DNA of 64,000 nt from Oceanobacillus sojae (GCF_007991515.1 NZ_BJYM01000023.1:1-64000); one strand, 5' to 3'; shown: positions 54,811 through 63,131, counted from the first letter of the stretch. Made by a program: numbers and translations. The notes: generated by a model from the sequence alone, not told the origin.

Positions 54811-55656
54811 ATGCAGGAACGTAAGGCATGGAGTATTAATGGTATTCTTGGAATAGGTTTAATCATCGTATTGCTGGCTTTAGGGGCATTCGGTATTTAT
54901 CAGCAGTATTTTGCTTTAGGGATTGTGCTGATTCTGATTGCTGGTATTTTAATCAGCGGAATAACGATTGTGCAGCCGAATCAGTCTATTGTTGTGATTT
55001 TTTTGGGGAAATATATGGGAACAGTACGTCGGGAAGGCATTTTGGTAACTGTACCATTTTCTGTACGCAGAACAATTTCTTTAAGAGTTCGTAACTTTAA
55101 CAGTAACCGGTTAAAAGTAAATGATGTGAATGGAAATCCAATTGAAATAGCAGCAGTTGTTGTTTTTAAAGTGGTAGATGCAGCGAAAGCAGTTTTTGAC
55201 GTGGACCAATACGAGGATTTTGTTGAAATTCAAAGTGAAACGGCTATCCGTGCAGTAGCGACAACGTATCCATATGATTCATTTACTAATGAAGAATTAA
55301 CATTACGCGGGAATGCAGATGAAGTATCTAATCAGTTAACAGCAGAGCTGCAAGATCGCCTGCAGGTTGCCGGTGTGGAAGTAATTGAAGCACGGTTAAC
55401 ACATTTAGCTTATTCTACAGAGATTGCCCAGGCAATGCTGCAGCGACAGCAGGCAAGTGCAATTATCTCTGCCCGGGAGCAAATTGTTCAGGGGGCAGTT
55501 GGTATGGCGCAAGATGCAATAGCCCGCTTGGAAGCTGATAATATGGTGGAGTTAGATGATGAGCGCAGAGTGGCATTGATTAATAATCTGCTGGTTGCCA
55601 TTGTCTCTGATCAAGGAACACAGCCGGTAATCAATACAGGATCGCTTTACCAATAA
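54811..55656 (+). CDS. SPFH/band 7 domain membrane protein
   Basis: A 281-residue protein. Two hydrophobic helices at residues 12-30 and 34-54 anchor it, then an SPFH domain (about 58-230) with IVQPNQSIVVIFLGKYMGTVRREG, SLRVRNFNSNRLKVNDVNGNPIEIAAVVVFKV and a C-terminal helix rich in Ala/Gln. Flotillin/HflC-like proteins organise membrane microdomains. GGAGGAGAGG precedes the ATG. A ribbon-helix-helix gene follows after 12 bases, suggesting an operon. Confidence 0.88.
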   Translation: MQERKAWSINGILGIGLIIVLLALGAFGIYQQYFALGIVLILIAGILISGITIVQPNQSIVVIFLGKYMGTVRREGILVTVPFSVRRTISLRVRNFNSNRLKVNDVNGNPIEIAAVVVFKVVDAAKAVFDVDQYEDFVEIQSETAIRAVATTYPYDSFTNEELTLRGNADEVSNQLTAELQDRLQVAGVEVIEARLTHLAYSTEIAQAMLQRQQASAIISAREQIVQGAVGMAQDAIARLEADNMVELDDERRVALINNLLVAIVSDQGTQPVINTGSLYQ

Positions 55657-55668
55657 GCAGGGCTTACT

Positions 55669-55848
55669 ATGGCTAAAAAGAAAAACTTTCCATTACGTAT
55701 AGATCCCGAACTCTATGATATTTTACAGCGCTGGGCAAAGGACGAGTTCCGGAGTGTCAATAGTCACGTTGAATTCTTGCTTAGAGAATCTGCCAAAAAG
55801 GCGGGAAGACTTCCAAAAAAGCATGATAAGAAAATAGGGGAAGATTAA
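55669..55848 (+). CDS. Arc-type ribbon-helix-helix protein
   Basis: A 59-residue basic protein: MAKKKNFPLRIDPELYDILQ, then a helix (RWAKDEFRSVNSHVEFLLRE) and a Lys-rich tail. The PLRIDPELYDIL strand and SVNSHVEFLLRE helix fit the ribbon-helix-helix fold of Arc/MetJ, a dimeric DNA binder. It starts 12 bases after the SPFH gene stop with GCAGGG upstream, so the two are likely co-transcribed. It is easy to miss because of its length. Confidence 0.78.
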   Translation: MAKKKNFPLRIDPELYDILQRWAKDEFRSVNSHVEFLLRESAKKAGRLPKKHDKKIGED

Positions 55849-55861
55849 ATTAACCCTCAAA

Positions 55862-55906
55862 ATATAAGCCTTAAGAAATCTGCTGCTGATTTCTTAAGGC
55901 TTATTT
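55862..55906. terminator. Bidirectional terminator
   Basis: ATAAGCCTTAAGAAATC / GATTTCTTAAGGCTTAT stem with a 7-base loop between convergent genes. Confidence 0.88.
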
Positions 55907-55909
55907 GAT

Positions 55910-56473
55910 TTAAGATACTTCCTCATCAGAACTGACTGCGGTTTCCGAATGGAATTGCTGATAGGACAAATAATGCTCCTTCGTAATCACGAATAAATCA
56001 TATATCACTTCATTGGAATTTGCATTAATACGTTCATACATAGATTGGTACAGTTCATTAGCAGCGGTGACATAGGGAAGCTTCAGGACGGCTTTCAATG
56101 AGCGTTTGTTGCTTTTTTGCACCTTCATAAAGACCCCGTCAATTTCCTTGGTTGTAAAAAGCTCGTGAAAGAAGGCATCTTTAGCTTGACGGTTATATCC
56201 TTTACCAAAATACGGTTTCCCAAGCCATGTAGCTAAAAAACCATAATTATCTTCAATATCAAAAAGGTTAATAGTGCCAATTGGCTGCTGGTATTCATCT
56301 AAGATGGTTCGTGAAATTAATTCGCCCCGCTCTTCCGCTTCTATCGTTTGTTTTGTTAAAAAATAGAATTCATCAACGGTTGTTGCTTTTTGTCTGACAA
56401 AAGGAAACACCTCAGGGGCAATCATAAGTTCAAATAACATAGGTACTTCAAGTAAATCACGTATTTTCAGCAT
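55910..56473 (-). CDS. RimJ/RimL-type GNAT acetyltransferase
   Basis: A 187-residue GNAT protein resembling ribosomal-protein or small-molecule acetyltransferases: QQPIGTINLFDI, then GFLATWLGKPYFGKGYNRQAKDAFF (acetyl-CoA loop) and VQKSNKRSLKAVLKL. The substrate is unknown. The ATG at 56473 has AGGAGGGT, but that site lies inside a hairpin (AATACCC / GGGTATT, 56477-56505). Further structured RNA extends to about 56645, so expression may be controlled through the leader. Confidence 0.78.
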   Translation of the reverse strand: MLKIRDLLEVPMLFELMIAPEVFPFVRQKATTVDEFYFLTKQTIEAEERGELISRTILDEYQQPIGTINLFDIEDNYGFLATWLGKPYFGKGYNRQAKDAFFHELFTTKEIDGVFMKVQKSNKRSLKAVLKLPYVTAANELYQSMYERINANSNEVIYDLFVITKEHYLSYQQFHSETAVSSDEEVS

Positions 56474-56476
56474 GAA

Positions 56477-56645
56477 AATACCCTCCTTTTTTCCAGGCGG
56501 GTATTCTTACATGCAAAATAAACGCAGTAAGTGAGTCACCCACCCTCGAATTTTTATTTTAAAAGTAGCATTGAAACAAAAATTCGGGGTGGGAATCGAA
56601 CCCACTAGAACCAGGAAACCCCGGTGGCGCACCATTTGCCTTCCC
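56477..56645 (-). ncRNA. Structured leader or small RNA with a tRNA-like T arm
   Basis: On the minus strand: GGTG-CGC-CACC, then CCGGG-GTTT-CCTGG, then GTGGG-TTCGATT-CCCAC, which is a perfect tRNA-type T arm (56589-56605). The CCCAC strand can instead join CCCACCCCGAATTTTT to AAAAATTCGAGGGTGGG (56578-56593 with 56539-56555), an alternative long hairpin. A third hairpin hides the ribosome site of the acetyltransferase gene. No acceptor stem or 7-base anticodon loop exists, so it is not a functional tRNA. Confidence 0.45.
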
Positions 56646-56885
56646 TATTTAATTGATTTTCTCTCAGTACAACCGAAACAGGCTGCTTATCAGCTCTTTT
56701 CAAATTCATTTTTGATAATTTTATTGTATGATTTTTTCAGTGAAATGCAAGTATTTTTTTATAAGAATACAAAAAAATTTTACTTAGGAATAATTGTGTC
56801 CAATTAAGTAACAGGGGAGATATATAAGGAAGAAGAGAGGATGATAAACATGCGGGAAAAAGGTTTATCATTTAATAAAAACTTC

Positions 56886-56914
56886 TTGATGAAAGAACGT
56901 TTGTTCTGTATAAT
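56886..56914 (+). promoter_or_regulatory. Promoter with LexA-like operator, Rpn nuclease gene
   Basis: TTGATG (56886-56891), 17 bases, TATAAT (56909-56914). In the spacer AGAACGTTTGTTCT (56894-56907) has the GAAC-N4-GTTC core of the Bacillus LexA (DinR) box; the outermost bases differ from consensus. SOS control of the nuclease gene is inferred. Confidence 0.6.
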
Positions 56915-56969
56915 GTAATCAGATTTACTCCTCAGAAGCCTGCCTCATAATATAAAAGGATGTGTTTTT

Positions 56970-58199
56970 ATGCCACGAATCAGTCTTCATAAAGTATACT
57001 CCTCACAGGCAACACCCTCTTTGCGTTTGCAGGAGGCTCACAAATCATATAATAAGTATCAAAGAAGAAAAGGAAAGACAAAGAAAGTATTACATCAGAT
57101 ACAAGATATTCAGCTGATGGATTTAAAAGTAGACTATGCCTTTAAGCAATTATTTGGGAGCGAGAAGAATAAGGAAATTACAGTTGTTTTTCTTAATGCA
57201 ATTTTAACAAAATCAGGAAGAAGCCCTGTTAAACAGCTTTTCTTTCAAAATATTGAAATTGGCGGGGAGTATGAAGAGGACAAAAAATCCAGGCTGGATC
57301 TTCTTATTGAGACAGAGGATAAGGAGATTATAAATATAGAAATTCAAATCAACAATGAGTATAATATGGTTAACAGAGCTTTATATTATTGGTCACGGAT
57401 TTTTTCGGAACAGTTGAAAGAAGGACAAAATTATAAGACATTATATCCTGTTATCAGCATTAATATCATGCATTTTGATTTGTTGAAGGAAACGGACGCC
57501 TATCATAATATCTTCCGTTTATATGAAATGAATCAGAAATATCCATTAACGGATAGAATTGAGTTTCATTTTGTGGAGATTCCTAAATTAATCTCTGCCT
57601 GGAAGAAGAATCAGCTCAATCCATGGGAAGATGTCTTGACTCGATGGTTACTGCTGCTAGGAACAGTAGACCGGCAAACGAATCATTTTTACAATGATAT
57701 TTATCAAGAATTGGAGGAGATTGCGGTGGCGGATAAGTCTTTAAATGTCGCTATGCGGGTCTGGGAAGATTTGAGCCGGACAAAAGAGGAGCGTCTGGCA
57801 TATGAAGCACGCTTGAAGCAGATTTTAGATGAACGATCTAAGCTTCTGGACAGAGAACAGTTAGAACAGGAAATGGAAGAAATAAGAGCTCAAAAAAAAG
57901 TGATGGAAATGCAGAAAGAAGAAATAGAAGCGAGGAATCAAGAAATAGAGACACGAAATCAAGAAATGGAAATGAGAAACCAAGAAATAGAGACACAGAA
58001 TCAAAAAATGAAAGACAAAATGGAAGAAGAAGAAACCAAAAGAAAAGCGGCTGAATCTGCTTTGGAGAAATCTGCAAAACAGATGGCGCTCCGCCTGTTG
58101 GAGCAAGGAGTAGAGCATTCAGCTATTATGCACGCAACTGGATTCACAGCAAAACAATTAGAGGTAATCCAGCAAGCATTGAAAATAGATAAAAAGTAA
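56970..58199 (+). CDS. Rpn-family PD-(D/E)XK nuclease/transposase-like protein
   Basis: A 409-residue protein. After a basic 49-residue extension, residues 50-260 match the recombination-promoting nuclease family: MDLKVDYAFKQLFGS, SRLDLLIETEDKEIINIEIQ with Asp110, Glu124 and Gln126 as the probable active site, and RALYYWSRIF. Residues 270-370 are a long coiled coil with four 7-residue repeats (EIETRNQ type, encoded by 21-bp repeats), ending in a small helical domain (LEQGVEHSAIMHATGF). AAAGGATG precedes the ATG. Rpn proteins cut DNA and stimulate recombination. A LexA-like operator lies in its promoter. Confidence 0.87.
   Translation: MPRISLHKVYSSQATPSLRLQEAHKSYNKYQRRKGKTKKVLHQIQDIQLMDLKVDYAFKQLFGSEKNKEITVVFLNAILTKSGRSPVKQLFFQNIEIGGEYEEDKKSRLDLLIETEDKEIINIEIQINNEYNMVNRALYYWSRIFSEQLKEGQNYKTLYPVISINIMHFDLLKETDAYHNIFRLYEMNQKYPLTDRIEFHFVEIPKLISAWKKNQLNPWEDVLTRWLLLLGTVDRQTNHFYNDIYQELEEIAVADKSLNVAMRVWEDLSRTKEERLAYEARLKQILDERSKLLDREQLEQEMEEIRAQKKVMEMQKEEIEARNQEIETRNQEMEMRNQEIETQNQKMKDKMEEEETKRKAAESALEKSAKQMALRLLEQGVEHSAIMHATGFTAKQLEVIQQALKIDKK
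57900..58010 (+). repeat. 21-bp repeats in the Rpn coiled coil
   Basis: Four to five imperfect 21-bp units (AGAAATCAAGAAATAGAGAC type) encode EIEARNQ, EIETRNQ, EMEMRNQ, EIETQNQ. Copy-number change would alter coiled-coil length without a frameshift. Confidence 0.7.
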
Positions 58200-58230
58200 A
58201 CCGCTAAAAGATGTAATAAAAGCGAAATTG

Positions 58231-58278
58231 ACAAAGGAGCATGCTGATAAGTAAAGCAGTAACATGCTCCTTTGTTTT
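58231..58278. terminator. Bidirectional terminator
   Basis: CAAAGGAGCATG / CATGCTCCTTTG with a 19-base loop and TTTT, between convergent genes. Confidence 0.85.
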
Positions 58279-58302
58279 AAAAAGCTATAATTCCATATTT
58301 TT

Positions 58303-59196
58303 TTAACTCTTTTTCAGATCCAATAAGGCTCGATCAAGGGATGCAAATTCATACTCGAAACCATTATTAAGTGCCTTCTGTGGATAAGCATATTGTCCTT
58401 TTATTATGAGCTGTGCCATTTCTCCTAAAGTGAAATAAAAGAATACAGCCGGTACATGCAGCCAATTTGGTCGATTATAAATCTTTGCTGCTTTTTTCAT
58501 AAAGTCTTTATTTCGTTTTGGGTTTGGAGCAGTCACATTAACAGGCCCTTTCATGGTTTGATGTTCCAGGCAAAAAGTGATTAATTTGACAGCATCCTTT
58601 ACGTGAATCCAGGATAGCCATTGTTCACCATCACTGATATGTCCGCCGGCATATAATTTTATTGGCAACGACATAAGTGGAAATGCACCGCCATCATTGC
58701 CGAGTAGCACACCAAATCGCGCATAAATCGTACGGATATCCATTTTTTCTGCTGCACCTGCTTCTTGTTCCCATTGACGCGTTATAGATGCAAGAAAGTC
58801 GTTTCCAGGCTGTACAGTCGCTTCTGTATAGATAAAATCCTCTGACATGCCATAGTATCCTACCGCCGATCCACTGATAAATACCTTTGGTTTCTCCTTC
58901 ATATCTTTCATCAATTGAACAAGATATTTAGTAACACGAAGGCGGCTTGTAAGAATGGCTTCTTTCTTTTTTTTCGTCCAATATCCAAATAATGATTCAC
59001 CAGCGAGATTAATGACAGCATCTATGTGAGGAAGTTCGTTTGCAGTCGTATTATAATCCATAAAAGTTATATGTGATGTATTCGATCTTTTCTCTGTAGA
59101 ACGAGTCAGGATATATAAGTTATGATTTAGAACTGTGAGATGTGCAGCTAATTTACTGCCTAGAAATCCCGTGGCTCCAGTAATTAATATGTTCAT
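58303..59196 (-). CDS. yfhF: TIGR01777-family NAD-dependent epimerase, YfhF-like
   Basis: A 297-residue extended SDR protein. MNILITGATGFLGSKLAAHL is the nucleotide-binding start; GYWTKKKKEAILTSRL, SGSAVGYYG and FGVLLGNDGGAFPLM are family signatures; the C-terminal DUF1731 region includes VPAVFFYFTLGEMAQLI. The family is related to sugar epimerases and the SulA cell-division homologue; the reaction is not established. It diverges from recX as in B. subtilis (yfhF-yfhG). GGAGG precedes the ATG. Confidence 0.88.
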   Translation of the reverse strand: MNILITGATGFLGSKLAAHLTVLNHNLYILTRSTEKRSNTSHITFMDYNTTANELPHIDAVINLAGESLFGYWTKKKKEAILTSRLRVTKYLVQLMKDMKEKPKVFISGSAVGYYGMSEDFIYTEATVQPGNDFLASITRQWEQEAGAAEKMDIRTIYARFGVLLGNDGGAFPLMSLPIKLYAGGHISDGEQWLSWIHVKDAVKLITFCLEHQTMKGPVNVTAPNPKRNKDFMKKAAKIYNRPNWLHVPAVFFYFTLGEMAQLIIKGQYAYPQKALNNGFEYEFASLDRALLDLKKS

Positions 59197-59278
59197 AATA
59201 AAGAAACCTCCTTTAATTATATTTTCTATTGTTATCTGATTGCTGAAAATTTTGCTATGATGTTAAGAGAGGTGAATG

Positions 59279-60100
59279 ATGTTGAGAAAAATTACCCGGA
59301 TAACAACTCAAAAAAAACAGAAGCATCGCTATAATATATTTTTAAATACACCAGCTGGTGATGAATATGGGTTTAGTGTCGATGAAGATATCCTTATTAA
59401 ATTCCGGCTTGAAAAAGGAATGGAATTAGATAATGAGCTTATCAAAACACTAAAAGAACAGGATAATCTCCATAAAATATATACCCTTACTATACACTTT
59501 TTAAGCTATAGAATACGCTCAGAAAAAGAAATTATCATGTATTTGCAGAAAAAAGAAGTAGAAGATGAACAAATTGCTGTTATTATGCAGCGCTTAAAGA
59601 AGGAAAAGCTCCTTGATGATCAGCAATTTGCAGATATGTTTGTACGATCGCGTATGAATACAAGCTCAAAGGGACCAAAGATTATAGAGCAGGAATTATT
59701 TGAAAAAGGAATTACCGGGCAAATCGCCGCCAATGCTTTAGAGCAATATACACCTGTACTGCAGAAAGAAAAAATTCAAAAGCTGCTTGGAAAGAAAATA
59801 AAGCAAACCTCGAAGGATTCTTTTCAAAAGCAAATAAACCAGGCAAAAAATATGATTTTGCAAAAAGGATTTAATCAGCAGCTTGTCTTTGCGGCTATTC
59901 AGACGATGGATCAGGAAGAAAACGCAGATCAGGAATGGGAAGCATTGAAATTTCAGGGAGAAAAGCTGTACCACAAGCATGTGAAAAAATATGAAGGCTT
60001 CCAGCTGAAGCAAAAAATAATGGAAGGTTTATACAGGAAAGGCTTCCGTTTTGATAGAATCCAGCAGTTTGTGGATGTATATATAGAAAATCAAGAATAA
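59279..60100 (+). CDS. recX: Regulatory protein RecX
   Basis: A 273-residue RecX protein that binds and modulates RecA filaments during recombination and SOS. All-helical three-helix repeats are visible: LTIHFLSYRIRSEKEIIMYLQ, MQRLKKEKLLDDQQFADMFVRSR, then KGPKIIEQELFEKGI. Its length fits Bacillus RecX (about 264-270). Two tandem ATGs (59276, 59279) and a TTG (59282) follow GAGAGGTG; 59279 gives the better spacing. Neighbours yfhF and yfhH are conserved. Confidence 0.9.
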   Translation: MLRKITRITTQKKQKHRYNIFLNTPAGDEYGFSVDEDILIKFRLEKGMELDNELIKTLKEQDNLHKIYTLTIHFLSYRIRSEKEIIMYLQKKEVEDEQIAVIMQRLKKEKLLDDQQFADMFVRSRMNTSSKGPKIIEQELFEKGITGQIAANALEQYTPVLQKEKIQKLLGKKIKQTSKDSFQKQINQAKNMILQKGFNQQLVFAAIQTMDQEENADQEWEALKFQGEKLYHKHVKKYEGFQLKQKIMEGLYRKGFRFDRIQQFVDVYIENQE

Positions 60101-60160
60101 ATTCAGGTTAACTCTACATTATTTTGGTACAATAGGAATCGAAAGCCAGGGGGGAAAAGA

Positions 60161-60493
60161 ATGAAATTTCGTTACAGCGAATATTCCATCGAACAATTAC
60201 ATCAGGAAATTGGTAAATTAAAAGAACAGGCCCAAAAAGCAGAACAGCTTGGCAATGTTTCTGAGGTCCAAGTTTGTGAACGGAAAATGCAGGTAGCTCT
60301 TGCGTATACAATGAGTCCAGATGATTTTAAAAAAGAGGAAATTTATCAGCTTAAAATGGAAACAGGCTATAAATTTAAAATATCTTATGTTAACGGGGTC
60401 TTTGCGTGGGGTTACCGTATTGATTTATTAGATAAGGAAAGTGAAGATATAGAAGCTTTGCCAATTTCTTTATTAGGAAAAAAGGTAAGCTGA
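60161..60493 (+). CDS. yfhH: YfhH-family (DUF1811) protein
   Basis: A 110-residue soluble protein aligning with B. subtilis YfhH (104 residues): helical N-terminus YSIEQLHQEIGKLKEQAQKAEQ, then VCERKMQVALAYTMSPDDF and the conserved NGVFAWGYR, ending LPISLLG. Function unknown. GGGGGG precedes the ATG and a terminator follows. It sits directly after recX as in B. subtilis. Confidence 0.9.
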   Translation: MKFRYSEYSIEQLHQEIGKLKEQAQKAEQLGNVSEVQVCERKMQVALAYTMSPDDFKKEEIYQLKMETGYKFKISYVNGVFAWGYRIDLLDKESEDIEALPISLLGKKVS

Positions 60494-60498
60494 ATAAA

Positions 60499-60545
60499 AA
60501 CAACTCAGGCGAAACTTTACCTCACCTGAGTTGTTACTTTTTTAT
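60499..60545 (+). terminator. Rho-independent terminator
   Basis: AACAACTCAGG / CCTGAGTTGTT followed by ACTTTTTTA. Confidence 0.85.
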
Positions 60546-60642
60546 ATAGAGAATGGGAATTTCTGCTAAAAACGACCTTCATGAAAGGTTGAGTCTCTGT
60601 ATAGATCCTGAAGGGTGCAGAAGTTATTTGGTCTTTTCAATG

Positions 60643-61632
60643 TTAAGGGGTTGAGTCACTTGGAATCAGTTTGCTTTGAAGCTTCTGTTCCGAGAAAATC
60701 CATCCTGTATAGGAAGTAATTACTTCCAGATTTTTATCCAGCTTCACAACGGCAACAAATGGATAATATCCTTTGCTGCGATAACGCAAATCAATAAAAC
60801 GGACTTCTGTGACATCATCTTCATCAGTATTTATTTCCCAGCGGTATACTGGAGAAAAATTAAGGAAGGAAGAGATGTTTTTATCGTTTTTGGCAGCTTT
60901 TATGACATCTGTATCAGGTAATGGAACACGATAAAATTCATCAACAATCTCAATATGCCGATTTTCAACGCTGCCTACATAGTAACGGTCGCTAGTTGTT
61001 ATTGCAACACGCCAATAATTTTGTTTGAGTGTAGGGGAGGTAGCGACAACCTCTGTATCTGGAAAATATTCTTTGATTTTCTGAACAATTTCTCTTTTGT
61101 CCATGTAGCGTTTAATGTAATATAGTACAATGACCGTATAAATAATGACCCAGGTATAACCCGGATTTGCGCCTAATGCCCAGGCAATGATACCGGCGAC
61201 ATTCAGGAAAAAAATGTACGGATCAAATGTATTAATAAACCCTTTTGCAATCCATTTTTTGGTGAATGGACGGAAGGCCTGCGTACCATACGCATTAAAT
61301 AAATCGACAAATACATGAATAGACACAGCTAATAGTGTCCATAACCAAAGAGTCAGATAGCTTACTTCTGGAACAAATAAATAAATTGCTCCAGATACGA
61401 GCAGACTCCACATAAGGATAGCAGGAAGAGAATGCGATGCTCCTCGATGCTGTCTTATATAAGTTGCATTATTTTTTAATTTAAATATTGTATCAAAATC
61501 AGGAGCGTGTGATCCCACGACTGTTCCAACTAATACAGCATGAAATAGTGCAGGATTACTTTGCACAGCAGGGTCCAATGTTGCCAAACCGCCAAGTGCA
61601 ACACCCATAACTATATGCGTACCAGTATCCAT
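60643..61632 (-). CDS. yfhP: YfhP-like metal-dependent hydrolase, membrane protein
   Basis: A 329-residue integral membrane protein of the LexA-binding/inner-membrane hydrolase (DUF457) family. MDTGTHIVMGVALGGLATLD and GSHAPDFDTIF carry conserved His/Asp residues, HRGASHSLPAIL follows, and HVFVDLFNAYGTQAFRPFTKKW matches the family core. Four to five helices are in the first 190 residues; the C-terminal part is soluble. Function unproven. Divergent from mutY as in B. subtilis. GGAGG precedes the ATG. Confidence 0.88.
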   Translation of the reverse strand: MDTGTHIVMGVALGGLATLDPAVQSNPALFHAVLVGTVVGSHAPDFDTIFKLKNNATYIRQHRGASHSLPAILMWSLLVSGAIYLFVPEVSYLTLWLWTLLAVSIHVFVDLFNAYGTQAFRPFTKKWIAKGFINTFDPYIFFLNVAGIIAWALGANPGYTWVIIYTVIVLYYIKRYMDKREIVQKIKEYFPDTEVVATSPTLKQNYWRVAITTSDRYYVGSVENRHIEIVDEFYRVPLPDTDVIKAAKNDKNISSFLNFSPVYRWEINTDEDDVTEVRFIDLRYRSKGYYPFVAVVKLDKNLEVITSYTGWIFSEQKLQSKLIPSDSTP

Positions 61633-61704
61633 AGCTATATATCCTCCTTAAGTTGCTTCCATCAAAGCAATCCAATACTATTTTAACACATAGGAAGTGA
61701 AAAC

Positions 61705-62781
61705 ATGAACGATAAAAGGCTAGAACATATAAATATTTCAGCTTTTCAAGAAGACCTGCTCAAATGGTATGAAGAAAATAAACGAAATTTGCCCTGGCGT
61801 GAAAATAATAATGCTTATCGCGTATGGGTATCAGAAATTATGCTGCAGCAAACGAAAGTAGATACGGTTATCCCTTATTTTAATCGGTTTATGGAGAAAT
61901 ATCCAACTGTATATGAATTAGCTGAAGCGGAGCAGCAGGACGTTTTAAAGCAATGGGAAGGACTAGGTTATTATTCCCGCGCAAGAAATTTACAAACTGC
62001 AGTACGTGAAGTCGTGGAAGCATATGACGGAAAAATTCCTGATGATCCGAAGCAGCTTGGCAGCTTAAAGGGAATAGGGCCTTATACAAAAGGAGCGATT
62101 CTTTCGATTGCTTATAACCAGCCTATACCGGCAGTAGACGGCAATGTGATGCGTGTTTTTTCCCGGGTTTTACATATTAAAGAAGATATTACGCAGAGCT
62201 CTACGAAAAAATTATTCGAATACTATGTGGGAGAAATGATTTCAAAGGAAGATCCTTCTTCATTTAATCAGGCAATCATGGATTTAGGAGCGACAATTTG
62301 TACACCAAAAAAGCCTTTGTGCATGTTTTGTCCTGTGATGGAGCACTGTCAAGCATATGTGGAAGGAGTACAAGAAAGCCTTCCAGTAAAAAAGAAAGCA
62401 AAAAAACAGCAGAAGAAGAAATATATTGCATTACTTATCCAAAATAAGGAAGGTAAATATATTATTGAAAAAAGACCGGATGCTGGATTGCTGGCAGGAT
62501 TATGGCAATTTCCAATGATACCTGCAGATGAAATTGTTGAAAGTGATTGGCACCGGTGGCTTCTAGAAAATTATGAGGTAGATGCGGAGATAAAAACTTC
62601 ATGCACAGCTATTAAGCATGTTTTTTCTCATATTATTTGGAATGTAGATGTAAGAAGAGCAGTAACAAATCAGGAAACCGTATCGGACAGCCGGTTAAAA
62701 TTTGTTTCTATAGAAGAGCTGAAGGAATATCCTTTTCCAGTTCCGCATCAAAAAATGATTCCTTTTTTAGAAGAAAAATGA
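61705..62781 (+). CDS. mutY: A/G-specific adenine glycosylase MutY
   Basis: A 358-residue DNA repair enzyme that removes adenine mispaired with 8-oxoguanine. N-terminal helix-hairpin-helix region with NKRNLPWRENNNAYRVWVSEIMLQQTKV-type start (read in two parts), catalytic Glu in EIMLQQT, LKGIGPYTKGAI and PAVDGNVMRVFSR with the catalytic Asp. The iron-sulfur loop is C-x6-C-x2-C-x5-C (CTPKKPLCMFCPVMEHC). The C-terminal NUDIX-like domain recognises 8-oxoG. GGAAGTG precedes the ATG. Confidence 0.95.
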   Translation: MNDKRLEHINISAFQEDLLKWYEENKRNLPWRENNNAYRVWVSEIMLQQTKVDTVIPYFNRFMEKYPTVYELAEAEQQDVLKQWEGLGYYSRARNLQTAVREVVEAYDGKIPDDPKQLGSLKGIGPYTKGAILSIAYNQPIPAVDGNVMRVFSRVLHIKEDITQSSTKKLFEYYVGEMISKEDPSSFNQAIMDLGATICTPKKPLCMFCPVMEHCQAYVEGVQESLPVKKKAKKQQKKKYIALLIQNKEGKYIIEKRPDAGLLAGLWQFPMIPADEIVESDWHRWLLENYEVDAEIKTSCTAIKHVFSHIIWNVDVRRAVTNQETVSDSRLKFVSIEELKEYPFPVPHQKMIPFLEEK

Positions 62782-62808
62782 AATAAGAATGAAGGTAAGG
62801 CGTTAATT

Positions 62809-62910
62809 GTGAAACCTGTTAAAAAATCACATTATCAAAAAATGGCTGCAATACTTTGTTTTCTGGGGTTAATTATTTTTAGAAAATATTTTTTAAAAAA
62901 GTTTGGATAA
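62809..62910 (+). CDS. Possible 33-residue membrane peptide
   Basis: A GTG frame of 33 codons: basic N-terminus (VKPVKKSHYQK), a hydrophobic stretch MAAILCFLGLIIF, basic tail RKYFLKKFG. AAGGTAAGG lies 8 bases upstream, a fair ribosome site. It could be a small membrane protein between mutY and sspE, but a frame this short can arise by chance. Confidence 0.35.
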   Translation: MKPVKKSHYQKMAAILCFLGLIIFRKYFLKKFG

Positions 62911-62935
62911 AGAAATTCACTTCGGGAACATTAAT
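62904..62935 (+). promoter_or_regulatory. Candidate SigG promoter of sspE
   Basis: TGGATA (62904) and CATTAAT (62929) separated by 19 bases resemble the forespore SigG pattern TGAATA / CATACTA, in the right place for a gamma-type spore protein. Confidence 0.4.
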
Positions 62936-62954
62936 TATTGCGGAGGTGATATTG

Positions 62955-63131
62955 ATGGCTAAAAAACAAAATCAACAAAACCAACAAAATCCTGCAAAAA
63001 CTAACGCAGCTGAAGTAAGAAAGCAAAACCAACAAGCAGCTCAAGGACAATATGGTACTGAGTTTGCTTCAGAAACAGATGCACAACAAGTGAAAAAACA
63101 AAATCAACAATCTCAACAAAACAAGCAATAA
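62955..63131 (+). CDS. sspE: Gamma-type small acid-soluble spore protein
   Basis: A 58-residue Gln/Asn/Ala-rich protein with the duplicated segment (AAEVRKQNQQ ... DAQQVKKQNQQ) and the TEFASETD cleavage motif recognised by the germination protease Gpr. It is an amino-acid store in the spore core. The family is usually 75-95 residues, so this is a short form with two repeats. GGAGGTGAT precedes the ATG. Its presence marks an endospore former. Confidence 0.93.
   Translation: MAKKQNQQNQQNPAKTNAAEVRKQNQQAAQGQYGTEFASETDAQQVKKQNQQSQQNKQ

Noticed and set aside
56589-56660. A tRNA gene on the minus strand
   Set aside because: Only the T arm is tRNA-like; there is no matching acceptor stem, no D-arm consensus, and the middle hairpin has a 4-base loop.
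56571-56807. A 78-codon plus-strand frame starting inside the T-arm-like sequence
   Set aside because: Its first part is the reverse complement of a structured RNA, it has no ribosome site and no protein family features.
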